Positions 53,584 to 64,000 of a DNA stretch of 64,000 nucleotides are shown one piece after another. The translations under genes and the position numbers were made by a program. The DNA is taken from contig CM067515.1 of the NCBI GenBank assembly GCA_034509495.1, positions 11,709,769 to 11,773,768 of the forward strand, given 5' to 3'. Below the pieces are notes generated by a model, which was not told the origin of the DNA, ran no database searches, and saw nothing but the letters and a program-made list of their open reading frames with translations. Origin of the DNA: Acestrorhynchus altus (taxonomy: Eukaryota; Chordata; Actinopteri; Characiformes; Acestrorhynchidae). The first letter of the stretch is position 1. Each line of letters starts with the position of its first letter.

Positions 53584-56474
53584 TATGATGTAACATGAGA
53601 ATTTCGAACCATATCACTCACTCCATCCAATCCAGATATAGAAATGTAGTTCCATTTTTAAGTGTTTAGCCTATTCAGACTCCAGCAGTTTAGACCCACT
53701 CATTCACACTAAAGTAAAAAACTCTGTCTGGTTCATGTTTGCGTGGTTCATGTTCAATCCCAATTCTTCTTCAAAAACATTTGAAATTAGATTTTCTGGC
53801 AGTCAAATGAACTAAATGAGGCTACAAATCCCAGCAACGGTACAAATGAAAACCCAAACAAACAGTTGCCAGGACTTGGCCCCTTTGCTGACTTTTTCTG
53901 AGACTGAACTCCAGATAGCAACAACTCCTGATGCCAGGGCAGACGCCACCACACCAGGCAGATGGCCAACCACACACGGCACGGACAGACCATGTCCTCT
54001 TGCCGAGCACAGACTGCCGTTCCCTTTTTTGTCCCCTGGAACTCTCAGGGGTGGGGGCAAATCCAACTCTCCCCAGAGGTGAGAACCCACCAACCATATC
54101 TCTACTGGGGCCAAGCTCTTAATCTGCCATGTAATTGTTCTCTCTGGGGCCAAGTCCAATGAGGACAAGCGCACAAACAGCCGACCCAACACCAGCCTGA
54201 CCTGCCTCTCCTTTTCCTCCTTTTTTTTTGCATGGTTGTCGTGGCGACGCTGTGTCTCCCCCTACATTAATCCCCTCCATCACTTCAGCTGGTGCTCTTG
54301 TTCCTTGTTCACAGTTCCTGAAGTCCTGATGCTTGGTAGTAAGAATGACACATACTGAAGGATTGCAGAATCCAAAGAAGGGAAGCGGGATCGTTTTTGC
54401 ATGGCGCCCAAAAAGACCCCAAGCAAATCCAATGGAAGCCACAAACTAATGAACTTGAGTAAAATATATCACGAGCGCTAATCGAGCAAAGGAACGAGGG
54501 ATGGAGCGCTTTATGAAAGGGTATAAATGAGCAGAGTGGCAGATGGGGAGCCTGGTCTGGCTGGTTGCTTTCCAGACACATTCATTACAAAACACTCAAC
54601 AGCTGCAGCTTAGTGCTGGCACCCATGGAATTCTCCGGATTTCATGTTCGAGACTGGAAGAGGACCTTGGGATTTTGATACCCTGGTTACATGGTTTAAA
54701 ATATTCACCGCTGAGCTGGCTTATAGTCATAGAGCTGAGGGGATGGACAGAACAGCTACAAAAAGACTTGACGTTCCTGTGCACAAAAAAAATATTACTG
54801 CATGGACTGAGATGGACAGCCCCAAAAAGATTTTTCATCAGACGGTTTTATTTGCTCAACACAAATGAAGGGTAGAATTGTCGTATAGGCCCAGAACCAC
54901 TGTAACCTTTCAAAGAGACACCCTGGACAAAATAAAACACCCATAAGCATGTGCTTACCTCTTACAGTGATGCCACAATCGTCTTCAGAGAGAAACATTC
55001 TCCTTTAAATAATATTAAAGGTCATCTGGTGTATTTTTGAAGGTGGGAATTTAAAACTGTTGAAGCAGTTCCTTGGAGAATTGTGAATTCTCTCAAACCA
55101 ATGAAACTGAAGAATGATGCACTACACAACTTTACAAACCAACAACATTACATGTCTTTCACTGGACAGCAGCGATATTACTGGCTAGTTGTAGGTCTAC
55201 CACTTTCAGTATGTAGAATCAGTTAAGCAACTCCATTAAAATCACAAGCCACTCCAAGCACCTATGTAACTCAGACAACTCCCAAAATTAGTTTTCTTCT
55301 TTGCGCACCAGCATCTCTAACTTTTGGGAGATAACCCACTGAAAACATTACTCATACAGGTACATACGATAAAATGAGATCTTGCTAAAGACATTACAAT
55401 ACAGCATGACTGCAGGCTCAGCACTCCCGGAGTGAATAATGTTCCAGCTGTCACCAGATGAGGAGAAAAAAACTTTTTTTTTGCTCTCGGGACACAAAGC
55501 ACAATACATTTAACAGATGATGGGCCAAAACACCCGAGGTTTCATAGGGTATTCCCCTTCCGCTCAGGTTGCATTCATTCTTTCATCTCTGCAGCTACCT
55601 GGGCCAACTCCAACGTCTCTACCTTTGGCTCCTATAGCTGTCTCTATAGGACTAGGACTACAAAAGCTGTTCAGACGCCTACTTTACCCACAAAATGGAT
55701 CCTGTTAAAATGGCCCATAGGCATAAAATGAGGGGGTCTAGACAGGTACTTAAAAATCACTGTTTACAAAATGAGAGTTTTTCAACCCCCTCGGCAGCTT
55801 TGAGGTAAGCTGATGGGGGTTGGAGAGCCGAGGTGGACGACAAGATCCTTGTGCATGACAATACAAGGTATGCCTATTAAGGCCCATTTAAAACAAACGC
55901 AACATTTACATATTAATAGCAAGCAGTGTATTAGGCGAAAGGAGGTGGAATGATCATCGCAGGTCACAAAGGAAGAGAAGTTTAAGTTTCACTGAGCACT
56001 TGACTGGTTTGTGACATTAAAGACAGTGTGGAACGTCTCAAAGTTTCTCCCTCAGGAAAAACTCCTCAATCTGTCGATAGACGGCATATTGCTCTCAAGA
56101 AAAATACAAACAGATGGTGCAGAACAGATCATATTTCTTTCTCTTGGAGCAACAACACCTCTGACAAAACATCAAAGACAGTTTGGTAGTGTTCTTAAAT
56201 AAATTGCCTTAATAAATCATTCCAATTAACTATTATCCTTTGTCATTTTATGCAAGTTGAGGCCTTCAGCAGCCAAACCAGCCCATTAGCATTAGCATTT
56301 CCCAGCTGTTTAATACTATCAGTAGTTAATACTAGATTGTACTTTCTAAAGTACTAAAGATGTGTATGCATGCAAAATGTATACAGAGTACATTATCATT
56401 ACTCTCCTGAGTGTGACAACATTTGTGCAACATCCCGAAAACAAAGGACACAGCTAGTTAGCAAACACACTTAA

Positions 56475-56800
56475 AAACCATGGTTCTTCAGTATAGGGTT
56501 CTATGTACATCCATGAACACTCAAAGAACTGTTTGCGTGAATGAAGGCTTCTTTGCATTGTGAAAAGTTTCTTTAGCTTTATGGAGAATGAGATGTAGAT
56601 GGTTCTATATAAAAACCTTTTGGAAAAGGGTTCTATATGGCACCAAAAAGGGTTCTACTACTACAAACTATAAAGTATAATAGTGAAACTTTTTGGTGCT
56701 GTATCTTCTGTATATAAGCCTCAAGGTTCTCTTAGTGTTCATGGTTCAACATAAAACCATTTTCTTTACTAAAGAACCCTTGAAGAACCCTCATTATAAA
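56475..56800. mobile_element. MITE rich in GGGTTCT/AGAACC motifs
   Basis: ACCATGGTTCTTCAGTATAG and GGGTTCTATGTACATCCATG at the left mirror CAAAGAACCCTTGAAGAACC type sequence at the right (56770-56790). The core has AAGGGTTCTATATGGCACCA and AAAAAGGGTTCTACTACTAC. No coding capacity. A common type in fish introns; limits approximate. Confidence 0.65.
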
Positions 56801-59021
56801 GTGTGCAGGTAAATAGACATCAAGACTGTGTCTGATACTGGAACTAGTTGACTTGGTTGACTTGTCCACAGTGTCTCATAATGCAGTTTATTGATGAATG
56901 TCTCTGTAACTGAACAATATATCCTGATGTTGCCAAGATTTCAACAACTCACTCCTAAATATGAGCTGTGTTTTCAATAGACATTTTCATTTTCACATTT
57001 TCATTTTCAATAACGACACCTTCAATTCAGACATGACTTGGTGCCTTATTCCATATACTGTATACCCAACAAGAATTCTGTAGTTTTTCTTATGTTTCGT
57101 GTTGTCATTACTCAGTGCTGCTTGGGTTGTGAAATGTACCGGAGCACCAAGGAAGAACTGCATGCAAGACAATTGTACTAAACGCAACGCCGCGTTCATT
57201 GCTCATTTTACACTCCAATGAATTCATTTGTTTCTTTCGTTTTAAATTAGTTAAGCTAGTCGTTTTCATTGTCAACATCATTTTTGAAAAGAAATAAAAT
57301 GTTTTATATCAGGATTGGTCTCTTTCCCACCACAGTGCTTTGTAATATTTATCTTTGTTTATTAAGTCTCTGTGCATTTAAAATTCTGGGTGTCCAGGAA
57401 CCAACATCATCAATTCAGTACAACAATATACTAGTGCATCTCAAAAAATTAGAATAGTGTGAAAAAGTGCAATTTTGTATTCATTACATTTAAATTGATA
57501 CATTTCAAACTTTTTTGTTTTGAAGTTGATACTGTGATTACTAATCTTATATTTTGAGATCCTTTTTTACATGCAATGAATATACCTTTTAAATGAAATT
57601 GTGATCACGAATTAGCTGTTTAATGGTATTCTATTTTTTGAGATACACTAGTATGCTTGCTGTCTGAGTTTTAATGGTTCTGTAATGGCATTACAACATG
57701 GAGAGTTAAAAGGTTTTTGTAAAGCTTTTATGGTTTGAAGTTTAATGAACTTCAGACAGTACATTAACAGACAACAAGACAGATGAATTTTAAATGCACT
57801 GAATTAAAAGTTAACTTAATCCTTAAATTACACTGTGAATAACATTACTGTTGAAAATAACTGTCAATTATGTAATAAGTGTGACTAGCCCATGCATTTT
57901 GTTCAGCACACCAGCCATCTGTGTTTAGCCTAAAGTTAACATTAAATTTTGCTTGCTAAAGATCTGAGCTCTATGCAAAACCTAAGCCCAAATCACAGTA
58001 ATTGCATAGTCTCTAAACTGAAAATAGCCTTCCTCCTTGATTATGGTCATCGTCCCTCTCTCTCGGTCACGAGGACTGGATCATCTCGTCAAAACAGCAT
58101 CCCCCTTGCCCGTCTTCCGTGTAAAAGCTGCTCCAGCTGTTCTCCTTTAGCAAATGCTTACCTCGACATTTCCTAATGCCATAGTTTGAGCCCCAGGCTA
58201 CTGGAACAGAGAGCTCATGTGGCTGCCTCTTCTCAGAGCCATAAACACAGCCTGGGTCCGGACGAGCACCTGGGGGGGGGTTTGGGGGTTATTCCATAAC
58301 AAGTGCAGAGGTGCCTTTAAGGCTTCTTAGAGGGACGCCAGTGAAGAAAGAGTTTGGGGGGGGTTACAGACGTCTGGACTAATAGACGGCTGGAGGTCAG
58401 GAGAGACTGGAGAGGCCGCACAACCAGAGTAGTGCCTGTCATCTAGAACACAAACAGGTTGTTTGGCAACTTTGGCTACCAGCAGAGAAAGAGGTGTCAA
58501 ATGACAGTCAAGAACATTCAGGACCACAACAGTCTCAAACTCTTTAGTACCTAGCCTATTTGGGTCAGTTTCTATGATGTCTCCTGGGACAGGGACATAA
58601 GCACTACTGTTTGTATTAGTGTTTGGGGAAAAATACCAATTATCTGGATAAATCAAGCCTTCCAAAGAATCATACTTTTATGTAATAAAAACAGACTCCA
58701 GGGTCATCAGTTTAGGGAGCAAATGTTTTTGTCCATTAAAATGTTCCCTATAAAACAGTCCAATAAATGATGTTTACAAGCCACTTCCTATGACCCTAAG
58801 TCAAGTTTGGGGTATCTGGGTACAGATAGTTGTGCAAGTTACTTATGTTGAACAGCACCCCACTAAGGTTATTACTACAAGCTGTATGGTGTAAACATTA
58901 GTACACACACCTTACAACTGTCCCAGAACAGCAACACACCATCCTTGCCTGATCCACCATAATTTTCATGAGTTAAAATATGTCAATAATTTTACTGCAA
59001 ACATAACAGTGAGAGATAAAG

Positions 59022-59050
<29 letters not shown>
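59022..59050. repeat. poly(A) run
   Basis: 29 A residues preceded by GATAAAG; could be the tail of an otherwise unrecognised retro-insertion. Confidence 0.95.
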
Positions 59051-59052
<2 letters not shown>

Positions 59053-59388
59053 CACTACACCTGTGTGAGCCATTCTCTCTACAAGAGAGGGGAAGGGAGC
59101 AGGAGAGACAAAAAAACTACAGGTATCATAGAGTTACTCATAAATCCACTTTAGTTGCTAAATGCTTGTTAAATTAGATTCCACATTACATCAGTCTTTG
59201 GTCACAACATTGATTTTGTACACTTCCCATGTATTCTCTGTAACAACCAGGACAGTTCTATACAACTACACTGTTAGACACTTGTTAGTAAAGTAAGTGA
59301 TCAGAACTGATCGTGCTCAGAACTGAGCCCGACTACAGGAACTGTAGACTAATGACTTTTAATTAGTATCATATGCATCATTACTTGG

Positions 59389-59390
<2 letters not shown>

Positions 59391-59438
<48 letters not shown>

Positions 59439-59480
59439 CATACATATATACATATATACACACACATACACAAACACACA
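59391..59480. repeat. (TA)n/(CA)n compound microsatellite
   Basis: About 20 TA units followed by mixed ACAT and ACACAC units. Confidence 0.96.
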
Positions 59481-60599
59481 CGGTATCACTGCCTGCTATA
59501 CAATGAAAATATTCATCTCCACTTTTGTTCATTTTTAGTTTTTTCCACCATTTAAACCATATAGCTGATCTGTACACCGTATAAATAGTTCTGGAGGAAC
59601 AGACTAATAATGGAAATTATTTGAACACTGGAATACTCTTTCATTCATTCAAAGTTAAGAACATTGTCACCCTTTTAGAGATACATTGGGCAGCAATGAT
59701 ATATGTAATATATGAATTCTGCCACTGAATGTTCTTTTAACAAAGCAATTAAGCAACTGATCTTAAACTGTCTCAGCCTAGAAATCACTTAAAAAATTCT
59801 TATAATAACTTAAATATTGAACTCGCTCGACAGAGACCAACAATAAATTTTAGTGAGCGAGAAGCACTGTGTAACTATTCTAGATACTGCTTTCTCTCCA
59901 CATGAAGAAACATATCTGAAAGAAGGTTTTAATGCTCACCCAATTTTAACACATTACAGACCTTTAACTCAGCAATCCCACAACCATCAGGACAAATCAT
60001 CTATATGGCACAGACATATTGCACTTTGATATAACAACATGAAGCAGCACCCACCATGAATATGCATGTACACACATTTACACTCACACACTCATGCTGA
60101 AGGCAGTGTGATAAATGGAAACAGTTGCTGTGGAGGTAGCAGGGGGTCGGAAGAGTGGCTGCGGTCAGCTAAAACATAACAACCCAATTACTGCAAACAT
60201 AAGGAGCTATTGATCCAACGCACACCACCAAACTAGACATTCCTTTTTTACACACACTTACACAAGTGTGTTCCTGACACCTGATGAGCTTTAAAGCTAG
60301 CTTTAATGGGGAAAGTAGCCAGTTTTTCCAAAACACAAGGCAATGTTTAAACTACTGGAGCACAGTGTTCATGGAAGAAACAAGAGCCTGGTGATGGTTT
60401 TGATTCAACTTACTGAGATACTGTGGGCAAGTTTATATATTGTGATTTTTTAATCAAATCTTAAGGAAAAAAATGATATATAAAAAATAAGAATATGGGT
60501 CCAGTCCACCTGTTTTTTGTCTTAATTAAAATATGTAAAAATGTATCAATATACTAATAAATTGAATCAAATGCAGAATCATTTAAGTTTGAGTGAAAT

Positions 60600-60910
60600 T
60601 ACATCACTGCAGTCATCTTTCCCTCGACCCTGACTAGTCTCCCAGTTTCTGATGCAAAAAACATCTCCACAGCATGATGCTACCACCACCATGCTTCACT
60701 GTAGGAATGGCTACAATGGTAGAATTGGCTAGGTGATGAGCAGTGCCTGGTTTCATCTCTTTGTTTCATTAGACTAGATCGTTTTTTTTTTTTCCCTAAG
60801 AGTCCTTTAGGTGCCTTCTGGTAAACTCCAGATGGGCTGTCATGTGCCTTTTATTGAGGAGTGACTTCTGACTGGTCCCTCTGTAAAAGTATATTTTATT
60901 GCCATGCCTT
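60600..60910 (-). mobile_element. Tc1-like transposon fragment, family A, opposite orientation
   Basis: Contains CAGCATGATGCTACCACCAC, CATGCTTCACTGTAGGAATG, AGTCCTTTAGGTGCCTTCTG and ATGTGCCTTTTATTGAGGAG, the reverse complement of the transposase middle. The block at 60674-60710 is complementary to 52268-52304 of the copy at 51.2-52.9 kb. Only about 300 bases remain. Confidence 0.82.
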
Positions 60911-61547
60911 TTAAAAACCTCACCCTCAATTCCTAGATAACATATTGATTCACTGGGAGTTTCTCACTTCACTCTCTCTGGCATTCTCTTTCTACCTTTT
61001 CAGAGAAAATTAATGTTCTTTGGAGGTGTCTCCTTTCACAGTGGTACCAGAGAACCCTGGCCCACATTTCTACGTCAGTTTGAGTTCTAATTATTGGGCC
61101 TAATTGGGCATGAGAGAGGTGATTGGAGTGAGCACTCCCATGGCTTTTAGGATTGCTTCACACTGACAACAAAGCATATTGTTCCTCCTAAGTCGACACA
61201 CAAAAACACATTTGTTTACAAGGTAATGCACATCTTAATTAATCCAAACCCAACCCTCCAGATAATACACTTACGAACCAAAGTGGCCTAAATAAGTAAC
61301 CCAAATTCACCCTTTAAAAATGTGAAATGTTACAGATTTAGGCCCCAATCAAATGTAGAAATATAAGCCAGACACTGATATTTGGCAATGAGACATTTCA
61401 TATACCTTTAACATCCATATAACATTTATCATAATTCATGCTGGAATGTAAATATAAACACCAATTGTGACTTAAAGTCAGTAGTGATTAGGGTTCTGAA
61501 CAAGCATGCTTGGTATAGAAACCTGGATAGGGAGGGAGGGAGACAGT

Positions 61548-61622
61548 TAAACATATAGAGATAAAGATAGACAGTGATGATAGAGAGATAGCTAGACAGA
61601 TAGAGATAAACAGACAGACAGA
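61548..61622. repeat. GATA/GACA tetranucleotide-rich tract
   Basis: Irregular AGATAGAC, GATAGAGA and CAGACAGA units. Confidence 0.8.
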
Positions 61623-62088
61623 AATATACAGCAGTTAGACGGATAATGGCTGTGTCTGAAACGTAAGAGATGTAGCCTACTTATGCAATATTCTTAGGCA
61701 GGAAAACATCAATTCATGTCTGAATCGAAGGTTAGTAATCTAGCCTTCTTTGTTATTGTGTGGAAAAGTTACAGCTCAACACTCATACCTTGTTGATAGA
61801 TTGGCAAAATCAGCATGTATTCCCTTTGCAATTTGGTTACAGAGACATTCATAATTAAATTGCCCTCTGAGACAATGTGGGCACCGAGGCAATAAGTCAG
61901 CTTCCCATTTCCACTTTCACACACAGCCACGGAGATAGAGACTGAGTGCTAGACATATGGACAGACAGAGAGATAGACAGGCAGAGGATAGATGGGTGGG
62001 GACATTCAGGTAGGCAGGGAGGTTGATAGGAACACAGAAAGATGTTTGGTGAAAAATCAAATGTACATCTTTTTTTTTTGCATTTTTT

Positions 62089-62285
62089 CTGTTTATATCC
62101 CATTACAGATATAAATACCAGTATATATCACTCAGCCCATATCCCACTCTGTTTATATCCCGATACAGATGTAAACGTCGATATATCGCTCAGCCCATAT
62201 CCCGCTGTTTATATCCCGATACAGATGAAAACATTGATATATTGCTCAGCCCATATCCCACTCTGTTTATATCCTGATATATATA
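62089..62285. repeat. tandem repeat, about 58-bp unit, 3.3 copies
   Basis: CTGTTTATATCCCGATACAG recurs at 62089, 62149, 62205 and 62263, so the units are 60, 56 and 58 bases. Each unit also has CGATATATCGCTCAGCCCAT or a variant. The copies differ at a few per cent of sites. Confidence 0.92.
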
Positions 62286-62598
62286 ATTCATAATATAATA
62301 TTCAGCCTAAACATTCCTGTAAAAAAACAGAACTCTTACCATTATAATAATGCATAATGAACCCTTTTTTGTAGCATGGTACAGTTTGTGAAATACATAT
62401 ACGCAAATCTCCCACTGACCTCGACCCATTCACATATATATACAGAATGCCTGGATGAGAAAGCACAGATTTGTCCTCAGGCTTACTTAAACACTGTGCT
62501 GCAGCAGGAATGCCCACTCTCTACATCTCGCCATTACTCAGTGTCTGCATATATACTGCTGGCGCTGACAAATTCACTCATCACACACGCATCAATAG

Positions 62599-62600
<2 letters not shown>

Positions 62601-62673
<73 letters not shown>
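62601..62673. repeat. (CA)n microsatellite
   Basis: About 36 uninterrupted CA units. Confidence 0.98.
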
Positions 62674-62676
<3 letters not shown>

Positions 62677-63377
62677 CACTCTCACTCGGACAACTTCAGC
62701 CACTTATCTGCTGTCTTTCCTTCTCTTAACACATACAAGTCCTCCCTCCCCCACCACACCACTCTGCACATATGCTTAAAAGATCTACACAGATGCTTAA
62801 AGGCTCATGCTAGCTTTCTGGACACTATTTGAATAAATAGCAGGGCAGGTAAGGGGGCAGGCCCATACTATTGATTGACTGGAAGAAATACTGACTGTTT
62901 AATTCTCTTATTTAAGGAACACTCTGCCTCTACACTAACCTGGATCTTGTCAGATCCAAGCCTCGTGTCATCTAAGCCTTTATTGAACGCATTGTTGATC
63001 ATTTGTAGGGCCTGACAGAATCATTCTTTCACAGCTGAGGTATTCTGAGGTATGGACTTGGATCCATTGTGTAAGACATATCACATAAACTATGCACAGC
63101 TAGGGACTCATATTTTAAAGCCCTGCTGAAAAAACATGTTAATCTGTGCAGCCTCATAAAATTCAACCACCAAGCCTAGGATGTCATCTTCAAAATATTA
63201 CACCTCCTTTTCCTCCTCTAACCTTCCATTTGTCTGGGTCAGAAACCCATAATACATTACACACAAATGCCAAGCGTATGACCTATGAACCAAGTATTGT
63301 GAATCCAATCAAACTGTGGGCTGATTGTATCAGTATATCTTTATAAAGTACTGTTATTGTCTTTGTACTTATACACA

Positions 63378-63477
63378 GGGCTGGGAAACATATTGTAAAT
63401 ATCAATAATTTATCATATTGTATATCACCGTTTCTATAAAGCATATCAGGATATGAGTTTTTACATCTCCCAGCCTT
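63378..63477. mobile_element. short palindromic MITE candidate
   Basis: CAGGGCTGGGAAACATATTG at the left and TTTTTACATCTCCCAGCCTT at the right are inverted, about 100 bases apart, around an AT-rich centre (ATCAATAATTTATCATATTG). Confidence 0.5.
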
Positions 63478-64000
63478 ACATGTGTGCAGCAAAACGTAAT
63501 TCATCTCTTCGCACATCCCACAGTGTCAGAGTGCCGGGTCAGTCATGCTGCTGTGAACCTGGAGCACAAAGGGTTAAGAGCCTTTCGAATGTGGGTATCC
63601 AACCCACAACCATGCAATCAATGACCAAGCACCAATCACTGTCCTTCGCCAACAACTACCCCAGGCAATATGTTCTCACTTAACCCTTTCCAGGGAAAAG
63701 TGCATGTGAAAAGGGTTTCAGAGTGAAGACAATCCTATACTAAAGAATTTTAGAATAGATCTGATTCAATTTGATGCACTTTGCTGTAAAACTATACAAA
63801 ACCTGGCAGCTTTTCTTGTCTTTTACAGAATATAATTTGGGCATTAATACAGAAAATGAAATGAAAGCTTCAGAGAAAGATCTACTAGGACACTTTAATA
63901 ATATATAATCTTTACTTTGACCAATCTGCAGCTTCGATCTGTCTTTAAAGAGCAACACCAGTGAAATTACTGAGAAATATAGTAAATGTCTAATTTTTTT

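Larger units (their letters stand above)
42867..64000 (-). other. probable bmp1 intron 1 (at least 21 kb), exon 1 not found
   Basis: No coding exon could be supported upstream of E2. I looked for the end of the family's first exon, which should precede the E2 acceptor with a DPCK-like sequence and a phase-1 donor, and did not see it. Contents in order: candidate conserved block 43200-43440; MITE pieces 43627-44797; plain DNA to 46400; microsatellites; a non-LTR tail at 49.7 kb; Tc1 with nested SINE 51.2-52.9; SINE 53.4; a GC-richer block 53.8-54.4; MITE 56.5-56.8; plain DNA to 59.0; TA/CA repeats; Tc1 piece 60.6-60.9; tandem repeat 62.1; CA repeat 62.6. Another gene's exons in here cannot be excluded. 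Confidence 0.5.

Noticed and set aside
53812..54442. Overlapping 107-126 codon frames on both strands of a GC-richer block
   Set aside because: No recognisable domain, no splice-linked partner exons, and frames open on both strands point to composition rather than coding. The block may still be conserved noncoding DNA.
58070..58165. Possible first exon on the minus strand ending GAG|GTAAGC near 58159
   Set aside because: The donor looks good, but the sequence before it gives no signal peptide or tolloid propeptide in any frame and the phase does not fit E2.
63525..63665. Possible tRNA-derived SINE on the minus strand (GGTTGTGGGTTGGATACCC)
   Set aside because: A weak B-box-like sequence only; no second copy or tail found in the window.

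Overview
The window is vertebrate nuclear DNA, most likely from a teleost fish. Coding sequence is about 4% of it, cut into short exons with GT-AG introns. The rest is intron or flank crowded with long (CA)n/(TG)n microsatellites, decayed Tc1-like transposons, palindromic MITE-like elements, a tRNA-derived SINE and non-LTR 3' tails of kinds common in fish genomes. Some of these repeats resemble ones I know from characins and catfishes, so an otophysan fish is my guess. The order is not shown by the sequence.

The only gene I can support is a bone morphogenetic protein 1/tolloid metalloprotease (bmp1; a versus b paralog not decided) on the minus strand. Nineteen coding exons, here called E2 to E20, run from 42866 down to the TGA stop at 1241-1243. 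Every junction is GT-AG and keeps phase, and no exon has a stop or frameshift. They encode about 928 residues: end of the propeptide and furin site (E2-E3), astacin protease (E3-E7), CUB1 (E8-E10), CUB2 (E11-E12), EGF1 (E13), CUB3 (E14-E15), EGF2 (E16), CUB4 (E17-E18) and CUB5 (E19-E20). Only the exon with the start codon, signal peptide and first part of the propeptide is missing. I did not find it, so it probably lies beyond 64000, which would make intron 1 longer than 21 kb. Matches such as NGYSAYMHC, NKNCIWQLVAPTQYRI and TKFQDTLHSRK favour BMP1 over TLL1 and TLL2. That call rests on remembered family sequences.

Layout: 1-560 is downstream flank; about 560-1240 is the probable 3'UTR; 1241-17024 holds the densely packed CUB/EGF exons; 17025-42866 holds the widely spaced astacin and propeptide exons; 42867-64000 is probably intron 1, with no exon I can support. 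The CUB/EGF half has short introns, several filled mainly by transposon remnants. The protease half has introns up to 9.6 kb.

The most interesting points concern repeats touching splice sites. The E16 donor lies inside a (CA)n tract, and the E4 acceptor is preceded by about 37 TG units and a short T run, the same layout as the variable TG/T tract of CFTR exon 9. A SINE sits inside a Tc1-like element with a visible 7-bp target duplication. Several intron blocks of unusually ordinary, non-repetitive sequence are candidate conserved enhancers. I found no new gene system, CRISPR array, tRNA or rRNA.
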